64,000 nt of DNA from assembly GCA_022826755.1 (NCBI GenBank), contig JAJDUG010000055.1:62001-126000 (forward strand), in the 5' to 3' direction. The DNA comes from Acidobacteriota bacterium. GTDB taxonomy: Bacteria > Acidobacteriota > Terriglobia > Versatilivoradales > Versatilivoraceae. The notes under the pieces are model-generated. The model made no database searches. It was not told where the DNA came from and saw only the letters and a program-made list of their open reading frames with translations. Shown piece after piece: positions 1 through 9,059 of the stretch (position 1 is the stretch's first letter; every line of letters begins with the position of its first letter). The translations under genes were made by a program, and so were the position numbers.

Positions 1-900
1 CGTTGCGTACTCCCGCAGCTTTCCGATGACCTCCCAGACCAACTCCTCCGGAGTGGAGGCGCCGGCTGTAATGCACACGCTCTTCTTGCCCTCCAGCCAG
101 GTCGGATCGAGCTTCGATGCCTCTTCGACCAGGTAGCTCGGCACGCCGGCGTCCTTCGCCACCTCGCACAGCCGGTTCGAGTTGGAGCTGTTGCGAGCGC
201 CCACTACCAGGACCACATCCACTATAGAGGCCGCCATTCGGACTGCCGCCTGGCGATTCTGCGTCGCGTAACAGATATCCTTGACGTCCGGTCCCACGAT
301 TTTCGGAAACCGCTTCCGAAGCCCGGCGATGACCTCACGGGTATCGTCCACGGAAAGCGTGGTCTGGGTAATATAAGCCACCTTTTCCGGATCGCGCACC
401 TTCAAGGCTTCGACACCCTTGACATCTCCGATCACATTGACCCTGCCTGAAATTTGCCCGACGGTGCCTTCGACTTCCGGGTGGTTCTCGTGCCCGATCA
501 GCACGATGTCGTAGCCGGCGCCGGCGTACCGCCGTCCCTCCGTGTGCACCTTGGACACAAGCGGGCAGGTGGCGTCAATCGCACGCAGGCTCCGCGCCGC
601 GGCGTCCTGCTCCACCCGCGCCGCCACGCCGTGAGCGCTGAAAACGGCTACCGCCCCCTTTGGAATCTGCTCGACCTGCTCCACGAAGCGCACGCCCTTT
701 GCCTTCAGATTCTCGACGACGCGCCGATTGTGAACGATCTCATGCCGGACGTAAACGGGCGGCCCGAACTTGCGCAGCGCTGCCTCCACGATATCTATCG
801 CCCGTTCGACACCCGCGCAAAAGCCCCGGGGCTGGGCTAGAACGACTCGTAGACAACTCTCATTTCTTTGGTCCATCATCGGTCGTTTCACCCACTCCAT
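1..900 (-). CDS. ispH: 4-hydroxy-3-methylbut-2-enyl diphosphate reductase (IspH/LytB), C-terminus cut by window edge
   Basis: IspH is the last enzyme of the non-mevalonate isoprenoid pathway and carries a [4Fe-4S] cluster that reductively dehydroxylates HMBPP to IPP and DMAPP. Reading leftwards from ATG at 900, the frame stays open for 300 codons to the window edge. It shows the N-terminal signature PRGFCAGV (cluster cysteine C28), [11 protein letters not shown] (C112), TQTTLS, and [10 protein letters not shown] (C210), followed by ARNSSNSN and ITAGASTPE. These are the three cluster cysteines and the substrate-binding motifs in the expected order and spacing. The family is about 280-320 residues, so only a short C-terminal tail lies outside the window. 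In-frame ATGs at 879 and 876 are alternative starts. The frame is also open upstream to an ATG at 1146, but that extension has no recognisable content. Confidence 0.95.
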   Translation of the reverse strand, partial: MEWVKRPMMDQRNESCLRVVLAQPRGFCAGVERAIDIVEAALRKFGPPVYVRHEIVHNRRVVENLKAKGVRFVEQVEQIPKGAVAVFSAHGVAARVEQDAAARSLRAIDATCPLVSKVHTEGRRYAGAGYDIVLIGHENHPEVEGTVGQISGRVNVIGDVKGVEALKVRDPEKVAYITQTTLSVDDTREVIAGLRKRFPKIVGPDVKDICYATQNRQAAVRMAASIVDVVLVVGARNSSNSNRLCEVAKDAGVPSYLVEEASKLDPTWLEGKKSVCITAGASTPEELVWEVIGKLREYAT

Positions 901-1373
901 TATGAGTAGGAGTCCTAACTCGATCGGGACACCCGCTCCGGGCGCCGGCATGATGGTCGTCGCGACCGGCAACCCGAGCGACCATGATGACGTCGAAGCC
1001 CGGTCCGACAACGCCGGCAAGTTCTCCAGGAAACCGAGTACCGCCGTCAAACCTTGCGCCGACTCCAACCCCAAGTGCGCGCCTGCAGCAGGCCCCTTGG
1101 TTACCCCTAACGTATTTTTACCACATGAGTAACCTAAATTTACCATAGAAAGTTCGAAACGATGTCTGCAAATCGTACACCCATCGATGCCCGCACCATC
1201 CGGATGGCCGCAGCCGCCTCCCGATGGCACAAGGCCTGCATGTGTTCGTCAGTGTCCTGTCGGGGACCCGGCAACGGTCCAATCCGGTCAATCCACGGCA
1301 AGACTTGACTTGACCTATGGAGAAAACAGGGAGGAGGGACCGGCCACTGAATGGAAGGAGGGAGCAATCCGTT
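901..1373. other. intergenic gap, no supported gene
   Basis: This stretch separates the start of ispH from the end of the response regulator, both on the minus strand. It contains short open frames on both strands, but none has a ribosome binding site, codon pattern or motif that supports a gene. The sequence near 1100-1150 is AT-richer than its surroundings and is a plausible promoter region for ispH, though I cannot assign a specific box. Confidence 0.5.
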
Positions 1374-2084
1374 TCAGGAGAGGGAACCGGCTGCTTGCTG
1401 AGCGGGACGCCGGAAGCGGTAGCCTACGCCGGTGACGGTTTCGATATAGTCTTTGAAGTTGGGCCCCAGCTTTCTGCGAATCCTTCGAATGTGGACATCC
1501 ACGGTTCGAGCGTCACCGTAGTAGCTGTACCCCCAGACTGCGTTGAGGATTTTCTCGCGGGTCAGGGCCCTGCCGGCATTCAGGATCAAGGCCTTCAGCA
1601 GGCCGAATTCCTTGAGGGTGAGCCGGCGGTTCTCACCCTCAAAGCGAATCTCGTAGTTCTCGAAGTGCATCTCCAGACGACCGTCGTCGTAAGACTCCAC
1701 CTGCCGGCCATCACTCTTTCTCAATGTGGAACGGACCCTGGCCACCAGTTCGCGAACCCCGAAAGGCTTGGTCATGTAATCGTTGGCGCCCAATTCCAGT
1801 CCCAGAACCTTGTCCGATTCGGTGCTTCTGGCCGACAGGATCATGATGGGAATGTGCCGGGTCTCGGGGTCCCTGCGAAGGATGCGGCAGACCTCGAACC
1901 CGCTCACACCCGGCAGCATGAGATCCAGGATGATCAGGCTCGGCTTGAGCTTGAACGCCAGGTTGATGCCTTCTTCCCCGGTATGGGCTTCGACCACCGA
2001 GAAGTTCTTCTCCTTTTCCAGGTTGTAGCGTACCGCTTCGCAGATGTCCTTGTTGTCCTCGATGGTGAGGATGCACTGTCTCAT
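1374..2084 (-). CDS. PhoB/OmpR-family response regulator
   Basis: This is a two-domain DNA-binding response regulator of 236 residues. The receiver domain (about 1-120) has the acidic pair near residues 9-10, the phospho-acceptor D54 in LDLMLPG, and the conserved lysine in DYMTKPFG. The C-terminal winged helix (about 135-232) has LTLKEFGLL, LTREKILNAVWG, VDVHIRRIRRKL and VTGVGYRF, all typical of the PhoB/OmpR output domain. ATG at 2084 is chosen; a TTG four codons upstream is possible. The neighbourhood contains a PhoR-type kinase, pstSCAB, phoU and ppk1, so a PhoB role is likely. However, its probable partner kinase lies 11 kb away on the other strand, not directly beside it as in most phoBR pairs. 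Assignment to the family is secure; the phosphate role is inferred from context. Confidence 0.9.
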   Translation of the reverse strand: MRQCILTIEDNKDICEAVRYNLEKEKNFSVVEAHTGEEGINLAFKLKPSLIILDLMLPGVSGFEVCRILRRDPETRHIPIMILSARSTESDKVLGLELGANDYMTKPFGVRELVARVRSTLRKSDGRQVESYDDGRLEMHFENYEIRFEGENRRLTLKEFGLLKALILNAGRALTREKILNAVWGYSYYGDARTVDVHIRRIRRKLGPNFKDYIETVTGVGYRFRRPAQQAAGSLS

Positions 2085-2096
2085 GGTCTGAAACAA

Positions 2097-2272
2097 CAGT
2101 GAAGAGTGGCTAGTGGAGAGTGAAGAGTCTTGTGATCGACACGTTCAGCATCCTGTTGATCGCGGGGGGCGGGGTCCAGACTTACTGGAAGGACTGCGCC
2201 GAGACCGACGAGATGCTTCGCGTGTCGATCAAGTAGCTTTTCACTCTCCACTCTTCACTCTTCACTCTCCAC
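2097..2272. repeat. MITE-like inverted repeat bounded by heptamer-type arrays
   Basis: The element fills the gap between the response regulator and the TonB receptor gene. Its left end carries GTGGAGAGTGAAGAGT followed by GATCGACACGTTCAGCAT. Its right end, read on the opposite strand, carries the same GTGGAGAGTGAAGAGT pattern followed by GATCGACACGCGAAGCAT. The two ends are therefore imperfect terminal inverted repeats of about 50 bp. A related element with the core GACTGCGCCGAG lies at 5228-5362. There is no open frame inside that could be a transposase, so any mobility would need help in trans. Confidence 0.6.
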
Positions 2273-5017
2273 TTAGAAAAGCGAGAAGCTGGTCCCGACC
2301 TTGAAGGTCCGTCCCAGGTGATAGCGACGCTGCAGGTGGTCAGCCTGCGTCCAGCGATATTCGTTGTCGGACAGGTTCTCGATCGTAAACTTGACGCCCC
2401 ACCGTTCCCCGATGGTGTAGAGGTAGGCCAGGTCCATGAACAGGTTCCCCTCCTGATAAATATCGGGGAGGCCGAAGGTGCCCACATCGCTGATCTTGCG
2501 GGACACCGAATTCAGGAAGAACCGGACCGTGCTGCGCCACCGAGGCTTGTTCCACTCGGTGCCGAAGTTGTAGATGAAGCGGGACTGCCCCAGCAGCGGC
2601 CGTCTTTTCGAGGTGGCCAGCAGCGCCAATTCCGGCGGAATGTCGACATTGGAATCCACGAAGGTGAAGTTGCTTTGCAGGCTGAACGGTTCCAGGCCGC
2701 CGTGCAGGTAACCCAGGTGTTGGCGCCATTCGATTTCGAAGCCCTGGTTCCGGGCGCTGGTGGCGTTTACGAAGCTGCGCCGCTGGTTGATGGTGGGCTG
2801 AATGGTGGTCTCGATGGGGTCGGTGAAGTCCTTGAGGAAATAGCTGGCGGCAATCACCTGGTTCCCCCCCGGGAACCACTCCCAACGAGCATCGAAGTTG
2901 TCGATCCTGGCGCGCCTCAGGTCGGGGTTTCCGGCCGTGTCGTAGCCACCCAGCACGTTCAGGAAATCGAAGGGGGAGAGCTCGCGAAAGTCGGGCCGGT
3001 TGAGGGTGCGCGCATACCCGAAGCGCAGGTTCTGCCGGGGGCTCAGGGCATAGCTCACGTTGATGCCGGGCAGAGGGTCGCGGTCATCCAGCTCGGCCAC
3101 GGCCGGAACACCGCCGGGAACCAGCGGATCGATGGTGGTGACCTGAATCAAGGCGTCCTCCAGGCGGAGGCCGCCCACCAGCCGCCACTTGGAGCCCAAT
3201 GAGATATCCAGCATGGCAAAGGCACCGAAGATGTCCATGTCTCCCCGATAGGTGTCGGTGCCTCGCGTGTTTTCGCGCAGGACGAACCGGTCGGGAGCGA
3301 TGTTGTCGGGCCCCAGGAGTTCATTGGGGGCAAGGCTGGTATCGATGTGGCGGAAGTTGGTGGGCTTGAAGCGGAAGCGCCGGGCTTCAAAATCCCGTTC
3401 CCGGAAGGTGGCCCGAACCCCGACACTGAACATGCCGGTAACGCCGCTGCCGAAGAAGGGCTTCCCCCACTCCACCAGAGGCTCGTGGATCTTGTCTTCG
3501 AGCGAATTGTAGAAGCGTAGCGCCGATTGGGGCAGCGAAAGGAACCCCAGGCTGTCATCGTCCCGTCGCTGGAAGATGGTTTCCCTGAAATCGGGCTCGT
3601 CCCGGCCCGACTGGGAATAAGTGTACTGCCAGCGGATCAGGCTGTTGCCCAGTGCCGACAGGTTGTGTTCCCCCTCGATTCCGGTCGAGAACAGCCCCCG
3701 CTCAATCCAGCGCAGCCGTTCGGCTACGATATCCAAATCAATACCCCCGTTCAGACCCTCGAAGCGGCGGGCTTCCTTGTCGGAGTCGTGGGTGTAGGTA
3801 TTGCGGAAAACAATCTTGTTGTTGCTGTTCAACCGCAGGGCTGCGTTGAACACGGCGCCCACCCGGGATGCCTCCATGCCCCGGGCGAAATCGGGATAAT
3901 CGGTGCGAATGCCGATGTTGCCACCGCCGGTATTTACCAGGTAACGCCGGGCCTCCCGGTAGATCTGGGGCTTGTTGGTGAAGGTGAAGGCTCCCACCAG
4001 GCCCAGCGGACCCACCGTATCGCCTCCGGCAAAGGAATAGGTCTGAGAGGGACGGGCGCTGTCGATGGAGGTGCCCTCCCAGTTGACGGGGAAGGCCCGG
4101 CCGAACTCCTGCATCTCCTGTCGGCTGAAGCTGCCCGGGAAAAGCCTGGTTTGTGGAATCCGGCCGGGCACACTGCGGGACCCGTCATCGTAACCCCAGA
4201 AATCGGACTCGCCGCCCCGGTAGCTCTGGAACTCCTTGAAGGTGGTTCGGCTGTTGAAGCCGTAACTCATGCCGCCATTGAAGGTTCTCGCCACCGGGAA
4301 CTCGATGGTCTGCATCTGAACCAGGCCTCCCGAGAACTCGCCGGGCATGTCGGGCGCGTAGGTCTTGATGACCTTGATGTTCTCGATCAGAGCGGCGGGA
4401 AAGAGGTCCAGCGGCACCACTCGCCGTTCGGGGTCGGTGGTGGGCACCATGGCCCGGTTCAGCATGGTGGCGCTGTAGCGTTCCCCCAGGCCTCTCACGT
4501 AGACATAGCCGTCGTCGACCACGGAGACGCCGGTCACCCTCTCCACTGCTCCGGCTGCATCGGAAGCCACCGACTTTCTGATTTCATCCCGGCTCATGCT
4601 GTCGCTTACGGTGGGCGCCAGCTTGCGCTCGGTGAGCATGGCCTCTGCGGTGGCGGTGACGGCGTCGATATCCGCGGTGACGTCGACCACCGTCTGGGTG
4701 GCGACGTTGGCCATGACGGTGCTGACCTCCTGGACGGCACCGGCCGCAACCACGATGTCGCTCACCGTGGATTCATGGTAGTTGTCTGCGGTGAAGAGCA
4801 GTTGGTAGGTGCCGGGAGGCAGTTGCAGGGAATAGTATCCGTCCAGATCCGTCACGGTCGAGAGTTCGGGCCGGCCCTCCACTTCGACTCGGGCCTGCCG
4901 CACCAGGGAGCCGTTGGCGGCATCCAGTACGGTCCCTGCCACGGTACCTGTTTCCTGACCGGCCAGATTCTGGGGAAGCAGCAATAGCAATGAAAGAACG
5001 GTTAGAAGGCGGAACAC
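2273..5017 (-). CDS. TonB-dependent outer-membrane receptor with carboxypeptidase-regulatory N-terminal domain
   Basis: This protein of about 914 residues is an outer-membrane active transporter driven by TonB-ExbBD. A hydrophobic signal peptide (FRLLTVLSLLLLLPQ) is followed by a CarboxypepD_reg-like beta-sandwich (about 25-110; DLDGYYSLQLPPGTY). Next come a plug domain (about 130-250; VYVRGLGERYS, YAPDMPGEFSGG) and a long beta-barrel ending in the aromatic-terminated strand TSFSLF. GTG at 5017 is chosen because AGGAG lies eight bases upstream; an upstream GTG at 5041 lacks a Shine-Dalgarno. The plug resembles receptors of the type seen in Caulobacter and Acidobacteriota that sit beside secreted repeat proteins, and such a gene is next upstream. 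The substrate is unknown. Placement between phoB-like and phosphoesterase genes suggests an organophosphate or other phosphorus compound, which is inference. Confidence 0.9.
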   Translation of the reverse strand: MFRLLTVLSLLLLLPQNLAGQETGTVAGTVLDAANGSLVRQARVEVEGRPELSTVTDLDGYYSLQLPPGTYQLLFTADNYHESTVSDIVVAAGAVQEVSTVMANVATQTVVDVTADIDAVTATAEAMLTERKLAPTVSDSMSRDEIRKSVASDAAGAVERVTGVSVVDDGYVYVRGLGERYSATMLNRAMVPTTDPERRVVPLDLFPAALIENIKVIKTYAPDMPGEFSGGLVQMQTIEFPVARTFNGGMSYGFNSRTTFKEFQSYRGGESDFWGYDDGSRSVPGRIPQTRLFPGSFSRQEMQEFGRAFPVNWEGTSIDSARPSQTYSFAGGDTVGPLGLVGAFTFTNKPQIYREARRYLVNTGGGNIGIRTDYPDFARGMEASRVGAVFNAALRLNSNNKIVFRNTYTHDSDKEARRFEGLNGGIDLDIVAERLRWIERGLFSTGIEGEHNLSALGNSLIRWQYTYSQSGRDEPDFRETIFQRRDDDSLGFLSLPQSALRFYNSLEDKIHEPLVEWGKPFFGSGVTGMFSVGVRATFRERDFEARRFRFKPTNFRHIDTSLAPNELLGPDNIAPDRFVLRENTRGTDTYRGDMDIFGAFAMLDISLGSKWRLVGGLRLEDALIQVTTIDPLVPGGVPAVAELDDRDPLPGINVSYALSPRQNLRFGYARTLNRPDFRELSPFDFLNVLGGYDTAGNPDLRRARIDNFDARWEWFPGGNQVIAASYFLKDFTDPIETTIQPTINQRRSFVNATSARNQGFEIEWRQHLGYLHGGLEPFSLQSNFTFVDSNVDIPPELALLATSKRRPLLGQSRFIYNFGTEWNKPRWRSTVRFFLNSVSRKISDVGTFGLPDIYQEGNLFMDLAYLYTIGERWGVKFTIENLSDNEYRWTQADHLQRRYHLGRTFKVGTSFSLF

Positions 5018-5227
5018 TCCAGTCACTCCTTTTCTTTCCACAGGTCAAGGACCTGGGAGTTCATGGCCAGCAGGCTGAAGGTACACCGAGCCTGTGAACA
5101 CCGTGTTAAGGGGGAATAAAGAATTGATTAAGATCGACCGATGGAAAGTTCGGATACAGCGTGAACAGGATTAGCGGGAACCACGGCTGTCCTCCCGAGA
5201 TTCCCGGCGCCGGGAATCATCGCTGAA

Positions 5228-5362
5228 AGGAAAGAGTGGAGAGTGGTCAGCCGAGGGTTTCGGGAACAGGCAAGCACCGGATGACCTGACTGCGCCGAGG
5301 CCAACAAGACGCTTGACCTGTCGATCAGACAACTATCCACTGACCACTGACCACTGACCACT
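5228..5362. repeat. second MITE-like element with CCACTGA heptamer array
   Basis: The left end carries GAGTGGAGAGTGGTCAG. The right end carries CCACTGACCACTGACC, a run of tandem heptamers, which reads as the inverse of the left motif. The core GACTGCGCCGAGGCC, followed by TGTCGATCA, matches the core of the element at 2097-2272. It sits just after the stop of the secreted protein gene that ends at 5369. Tandem heptamers of this kind recall the short tandemly repeated repetitive sequences known from cyanobacteria. Confidence 0.6.
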
Positions 5363-5368
5363 ACGAAA

Positions 5369-7189
5369 TTACGGAGGTCCGATTTCCCCTTCGACGTGAT
5401 ACTGGACCCACTCCTCGTCCCATCTCTCGTCACCGAAGGCGCCGAGATAGTTGGCGGACTGATCGAAGAAGCCGTCGTCCGGGGGCAGGATCCAGTTGGC
5501 GCGGAAGATGGGCCCTCCCCCGCGGGGCCTGAAGTCGGGGTCGCTCAACTGCAGGGGGCGCACCAGGTCGGGGTCGGCAATCTTGACGTTGGCCTGACCC
5601 GGCAGAAACTCGGGTCCCAGGTTGTCCTTGCTGCCAAGAGGGTCGAGGACCTGGTCGGCCATGGTGTTCATCCGGCCCGACATCAGCCCGTTGTTCCACA
5701 TCAACAGACCGTTTACCGACAGCGCTCCATTGTCGATGGATTCCTGGTCCAGAACGACGAATCCGGTATTGACCCAATTGTAGAGGAGGATATTGTTGTA
5801 GCTGCCACCGGAACCCCGGCGGAAATAGGCGCCGGCCACGCCTGTCCCCTCGTCAAAGCCCTCGGTGTAGCTGTCTCCGGCTCCCACCATGGTGACATTG
5901 TAAACCTGGGGCTCGGTGACCGGAGTGGCGGTATAGTCCTCTTCGTTGTTGTCCGACTCGATGCCGCGGTTTCCCTGCTGGTCCACGCCGGCCACGCAGA
6001 CGGCGTGCTGCAGGCGCCCGGTCCAGCCGATCTGGATATCCAGGAAGTCGTCCTGCCCGTAGGTGCCCACCAGGTAGCTGGCGTCCATGGTGCCGCCGAA
6101 CCACTCGAAGAGATCGTCCAGCCCGTACTTGGCCTGCAGGTGATGGGCCACCGTTTCCGAGCCGCAACCCCCGAAGGTGATGGCGTTGATCTCATTGTTG
6201 GGACCAAACTCGGCGCCCGCAAACTCCACCCGGACGTAGGTCAGAGTTCCGCAGTCATGGGTGGGATCGTCCCCGCCGTACTCGGTGTCGTCCGAGGGCG
6301 GAAGTCCCTCGATGTTCCCGAATCCGGTAGGCCAGTTTACCGGGGCGGCTCCCAGCAGCACCAGTCCTCCCCAGTCCCCGGCATTGCGCTCGCCGAAGGG
6401 CAGCTTGCTGGTGAAGGTGATGGGACGGGAGCGGGTGCCGGCGGCCATTAGCCGTCCCGTAGTGGTGACAAAGAGAGAAGAGGCCGGCTGGGAACCGGGC
6501 TCGCCGGTGATGACGGTTCCGGGCTCGACGGTCAGGGTGGCCCCGTTCTTGACGAAGACAACCCCGTTGAGGTTGTAGGTCTTGGTATTCTCCCAGGTGG
6601 TATCGGAGGTGATGTCGCCGCTCACTTCAACGGTTTCATCCACCACCGAGATCTTGAAGTAGGCGTTTTTGAGAACGCGCCCGCCCCGATAGTCTCTCAG
6701 CTGAACTACGACAGTGTGCATGCCGAGCTCGTTGGGAATGGTGTAAGCCATCCCCGAGGCCGAGCCGCCGGATCCGACGATCACGGCCTTGTTCACCTCG
6801 GACACTCCCGCGTCCAACCGGGTGAGTCCCAAGCCCCTGTCGATATCGTCCGGGGTCTGGCTGAAGATGTTCTGCGGGATCATTGTCGTGTGTTCTCTTT
6901 TGGTGAAGAACGTCCTGACACCCGTCTGGTTGTTGATGATGTAGGTGAACATGGCGTAGGGCTGGATGTCCTGATTGACGTGGTATGACCCCCGAACCGT
7001 CATCTGCTCGCCCGGACGGTAGACATACTTGTCGGCCCAGATCCACATGCCGATGTCGGAATCCTTTTGAATCAGTGTCGCCTGGTGGGCATCGCGAGCC
7101 AGGCTCCCACTTCGGGCGAGGGACGCCGGAGCCAGGCTCAGAGCGGCCACTGCGATAACAGCGGCGAGAGAGATTAGGTTTCTTTTCAT
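5369..7189 (-). CDS. secreted repeat-rich protein, partner of the TonB receptor (function unknown)
   Basis: The product has 606 residues and starts with a clear signal peptide (KRNLISLAAVIAVAALSLAPASLA). Residues of about 45-195 form a domain with YVYRPGEQMTVRG and VVVQLRDYRGG, resembling bacterial Ig-like or macroglobulin-type domains. From about 195 there are beta-helix-like stretches (VVFVKNGATLTVEPGTVI, TYVRVEFAGAEFG, AKYGLDDLFEWFGG, LLYNWVNTGFVV). This pattern occurs in surface proteins encoded next to TonB receptors in several phyla. No catalytic motif is evident. The start has a strong GGAAGG site. It lies directly upstream of the TonB receptor on the same strand, separated by the MITE-like element, so the two may be co-expressed. 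The exact role, possibly surface binding of a substrate, is not known to me. Confidence 0.75.
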   Translation of the reverse strand: MKRNLISLAAVIAVAALSLAPASLARSGSLARDAHQATLIQKDSDIGMWIWADKYVYRPGEQMTVRGSYHVNQDIQPYAMFTYIINNQTGVRTFFTKREHTTMIPQNIFSQTPDDIDRGLGLTRLDAGVSEVNKAVIVGSGGSASGMAYTIPNELGMHTVVVQLRDYRGGRVLKNAYFKISVVDETVEVSGDITSDTTWENTKTYNLNGVVFVKNGATLTVEPGTVITGEPGSQPASSLFVTTTGRLMAAGTRSRPITFTSKLPFGERNAGDWGGLVLLGAAPVNWPTGFGNIEGLPPSDDTEYGGDDPTHDCGTLTYVRVEFAGAEFGPNNEINAITFGGCGSETVAHHLQAKYGLDDLFEWFGGTMDASYLVGTYGQDDFLDIQIGWTGRLQHAVCVAGVDQQGNRGIESDNNEEDYTATPVTEPQVYNVTMVGAGDSYTEGFDEGTGVAGAYFRRGSGGSYNNILLYNWVNTGFVVLDQESIDNGALSVNGLLMWNNGLMSGRMNTMADQVLDPLGSKDNLGPEFLPGQANVKIADPDLVRPLQLSDPDFRPRGGGPIFRANWILPPDDGFFDQSANYLGAFGDERWDEEWVQYHVEGEIGPP

Positions 7190-7511
7190 GGAATTCCTTC
7201 CTTGGTGCTGGTCTTGATCTCGATTTGGAATGGCCAGGCAGCCTTCTTCCGGTACGTCCCATGAAGAAGCGCCGCCTCACACGGCCGCCAAAGCTACCAG
7301 CAAGGAATTGCCGGGAAATGGAATCCCAATGAAAATGTGATGAATTCATTTGTTACTTAGCCCTTTGATCTTATAAATTTTAGGGTTTGCAACTGTTTTT
7401 ACCGTCAAAAACAGGGCAACATGGAGACCCATATAGTATCGTCAGCGACTTGGGGCGAAATGCGGGTATAGCGTCTGAAGCAACGCAGGACCTACCGGGA
7501 GAGGAGATCAA
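7190..7511. promoter_or_regulatory. divergent promoter region with a palindrome at 7387-7419
   Basis: This 322 bp gap lies between two divergently transcribed genes encoding secreted proteins and must hold both promoters. It is AT-rich at 7330-7420. The palindrome consists of CTGTTTTT (7393-7400) and AAAAACAG (7407-7414) with a six-base spacer, flanked by TTGC and GCAA. It could be an operator or a small hairpin. It is not a match to the classical enterobacterial Pho box, and I do not assign a regulator to it. Confidence 0.4.
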
Positions 7512-9053
7512 ATGCCAATGAAACGCCTTTCGAAAACGACCAGGATGCGGGTGGGACTTCTGCTGGCCCTGATGATCGGGACGCTGGGCAACCACTGGAA
7601 GGACATTCTGCCGGCCGCCGAACCCGACCCCGACGAGATTCACGTCCTGCAGCAAGGCGGGAAGTTCGGCAAGCTCTCCCTGGAAGTCAAGGAAGCCGGG
7701 TCCCATCTGCATATGCCGGCCCGGCTCTACTTCACTCATGACGACGGCCGGGAAGAACTGCCCACGGTCGGCCGCTTCCAGCACTTCATGGTGACCGCCT
7801 CCGGCCGGGATCTGAAAACACTCCCCGTCGGTGAATACCAGGTCTACGTCTCGCGCGGGACCGAGTACTCGCTGGACCGGCAGAAGGTCAAGATCGAAGA
7901 AGGCAGGACAGCTTATCTGAACTCGACACTGGAGCGCGTGGTGGACACCAGCGGGTTCATCTCGGCCGACTTCCATCTCCATCTCCAGTACGCCATGCGG
8001 GACGGGGCCATGACGTCGGCTGCCGAAGGGATCGACCTGCTCACGGCCACCGACCACAACATCCTGAAGGACTACTCCCCCCACATTCGCGCGCTCAAGC
8101 TGGAGCGCTTCATCACCTCTACTGTCGGCTCGGAGATCGACACCGCCTTCGGCCACTTCAACAGCTTCCCACTGGAGATCGATCGCTGGGGCCGGCGCGA
8201 GTTTCGCCACGGCATTCGGACCCCGGGAGAGTTCCTGCGGATCGTCCGACAGGAACCGGGCGAGCAGATTGTGCAGGTCAACCACCCGCGGCGGTGGACG
8301 TCCAGCCCTGTCAGCGGCTATTTCGATGAACGGCTCAACGCGGACACCGGGGCCTTCGACTACCCCTATTTCGAAACCGGCTTCGACAGCTTCGAGATCT
8401 TCAACGCCATCACCGACAAGAGCGAAACGATTATCGGCCGCACCAAACTGGTCGATCAGAAACTCCAGGACTGGTACCGACTGCTGAATCGCGGGGTGCT
8501 GATGGCCGGCGTGGCCAACACCGACGCGCATCGCTATCCCCAGGACTCTCTCGGCTATCCCCGCAACTACGTGGCTTCCGATACCGACAACCCCTGGGAG
8601 ATCGACCCCCGCAAGGTCGTCCAGGCCGTCAAGCGGCGGGCCGTCACCGGCAGCCTGGGGCCCTTCCTCCACTTCACCGGAAACGGATCGGCGGTGGGAT
8701 CGGTGATCACCGATCCGGATCGCTCCGTTTCCCTCAGAATCCAGCTGCAATCGGCACCCTGGGTTCCGGTCGAGACCCTGGAAGTCGTCCGAAACGGCGA
8801 AGTGATCAAGACCTACTCGGTGCCGCCCCCGGAAGAAAAGGAAAGACCCTGGAAGTTCAACACTGAGCTGGTGGTGGATTGCCAGCAGGATAGCTGGGTT
8901 CTGGTGATCGCCTCTTCCCAGACCCCCTGGGAGAAGCCCTTCGAAAACTACCGCTCGTTCTCCTTCACCAACCCGGTCTTCGTCGACGTCGACGGCAACG
9001 GCTACTTCGATCCCCCCAACGGTGGCTTTCCGTTGCAGGAGACGGGTGATTGA
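7512..9053 (+). CDS. secreted PHP-domain metallohydrolase, CehA/McbA-like
   Basis: The 513-residue product begins with a signal peptide (RVGLLLALMIGTLG). A beta-rich N-terminal region is followed by a PHP-type metal site: ADFHLHL near residue 152, LLTATDHN near 180, VNHPRRW near 258 and VANTDAH near 340. This arrangement fits the CehA/McbA branch of the PHP superfamily, whose named members hydrolyse carbaryl; other PHP proteins are phosphoesterases. The C-terminus ends with NPVFVDVDGNGYF, shared with the larger PHP protein at 10467-12965, so the two are paralogues. A good GGAGA site precedes ATG at 7512. The stop lies 6 bp from the end of the convergent phosphoesterase gene. A phosphorus-releasing role is suggested only by the neighbourhood. 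Confidence 0.82.
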   Translation: MPMKRLSKTTRMRVGLLLALMIGTLGNHWKDILPAAEPDPDEIHVLQQGGKFGKLSLEVKEAGSHLHMPARLYFTHDDGREELPTVGRFQHFMVTASGRDLKTLPVGEYQVYVSRGTEYSLDRQKVKIEEGRTAYLNSTLERVVDTSGFISADFHLHLQYAMRDGAMTSAAEGIDLLTATDHNILKDYSPHIRALKLERFITSTVGSEIDTAFGHFNSFPLEIDRWGRREFRHGIRTPGEFLRIVRQEPGEQIVQVNHPRRWTSSPVSGYFDERLNADTGAFDYPYFETGFDSFEIFNAITDKSETIIGRTKLVDQKLQDWYRLLNRGVLMAGVANTDAHRYPQDSLGYPRNYVASDTDNPWEIDPRKVVQAVKRRAVTGSLGPFLHFTGNGSAVGSVITDPDRSVSLRIQLQSAPWVPVETLEVVRNGEVIKTYSVPPPEEKERPWKFNTELVVDCQQDSWVLVIASSQTPWEKPFENYRSFSFTNPVFVDVDGNGYFDPPNGGFPLQETGD

Positions 9054-9059
9054 ACGGGG

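Noticed and set aside
901-1146. In-frame N-terminal extension of IspH to an ATG at 1146
   Set aside because: The frame is open for 82 more codons, but IspH proteins begin close to the PRGFCAGV motif and the extension has no recognisable content. GC-rich sequence often stays open by chance.
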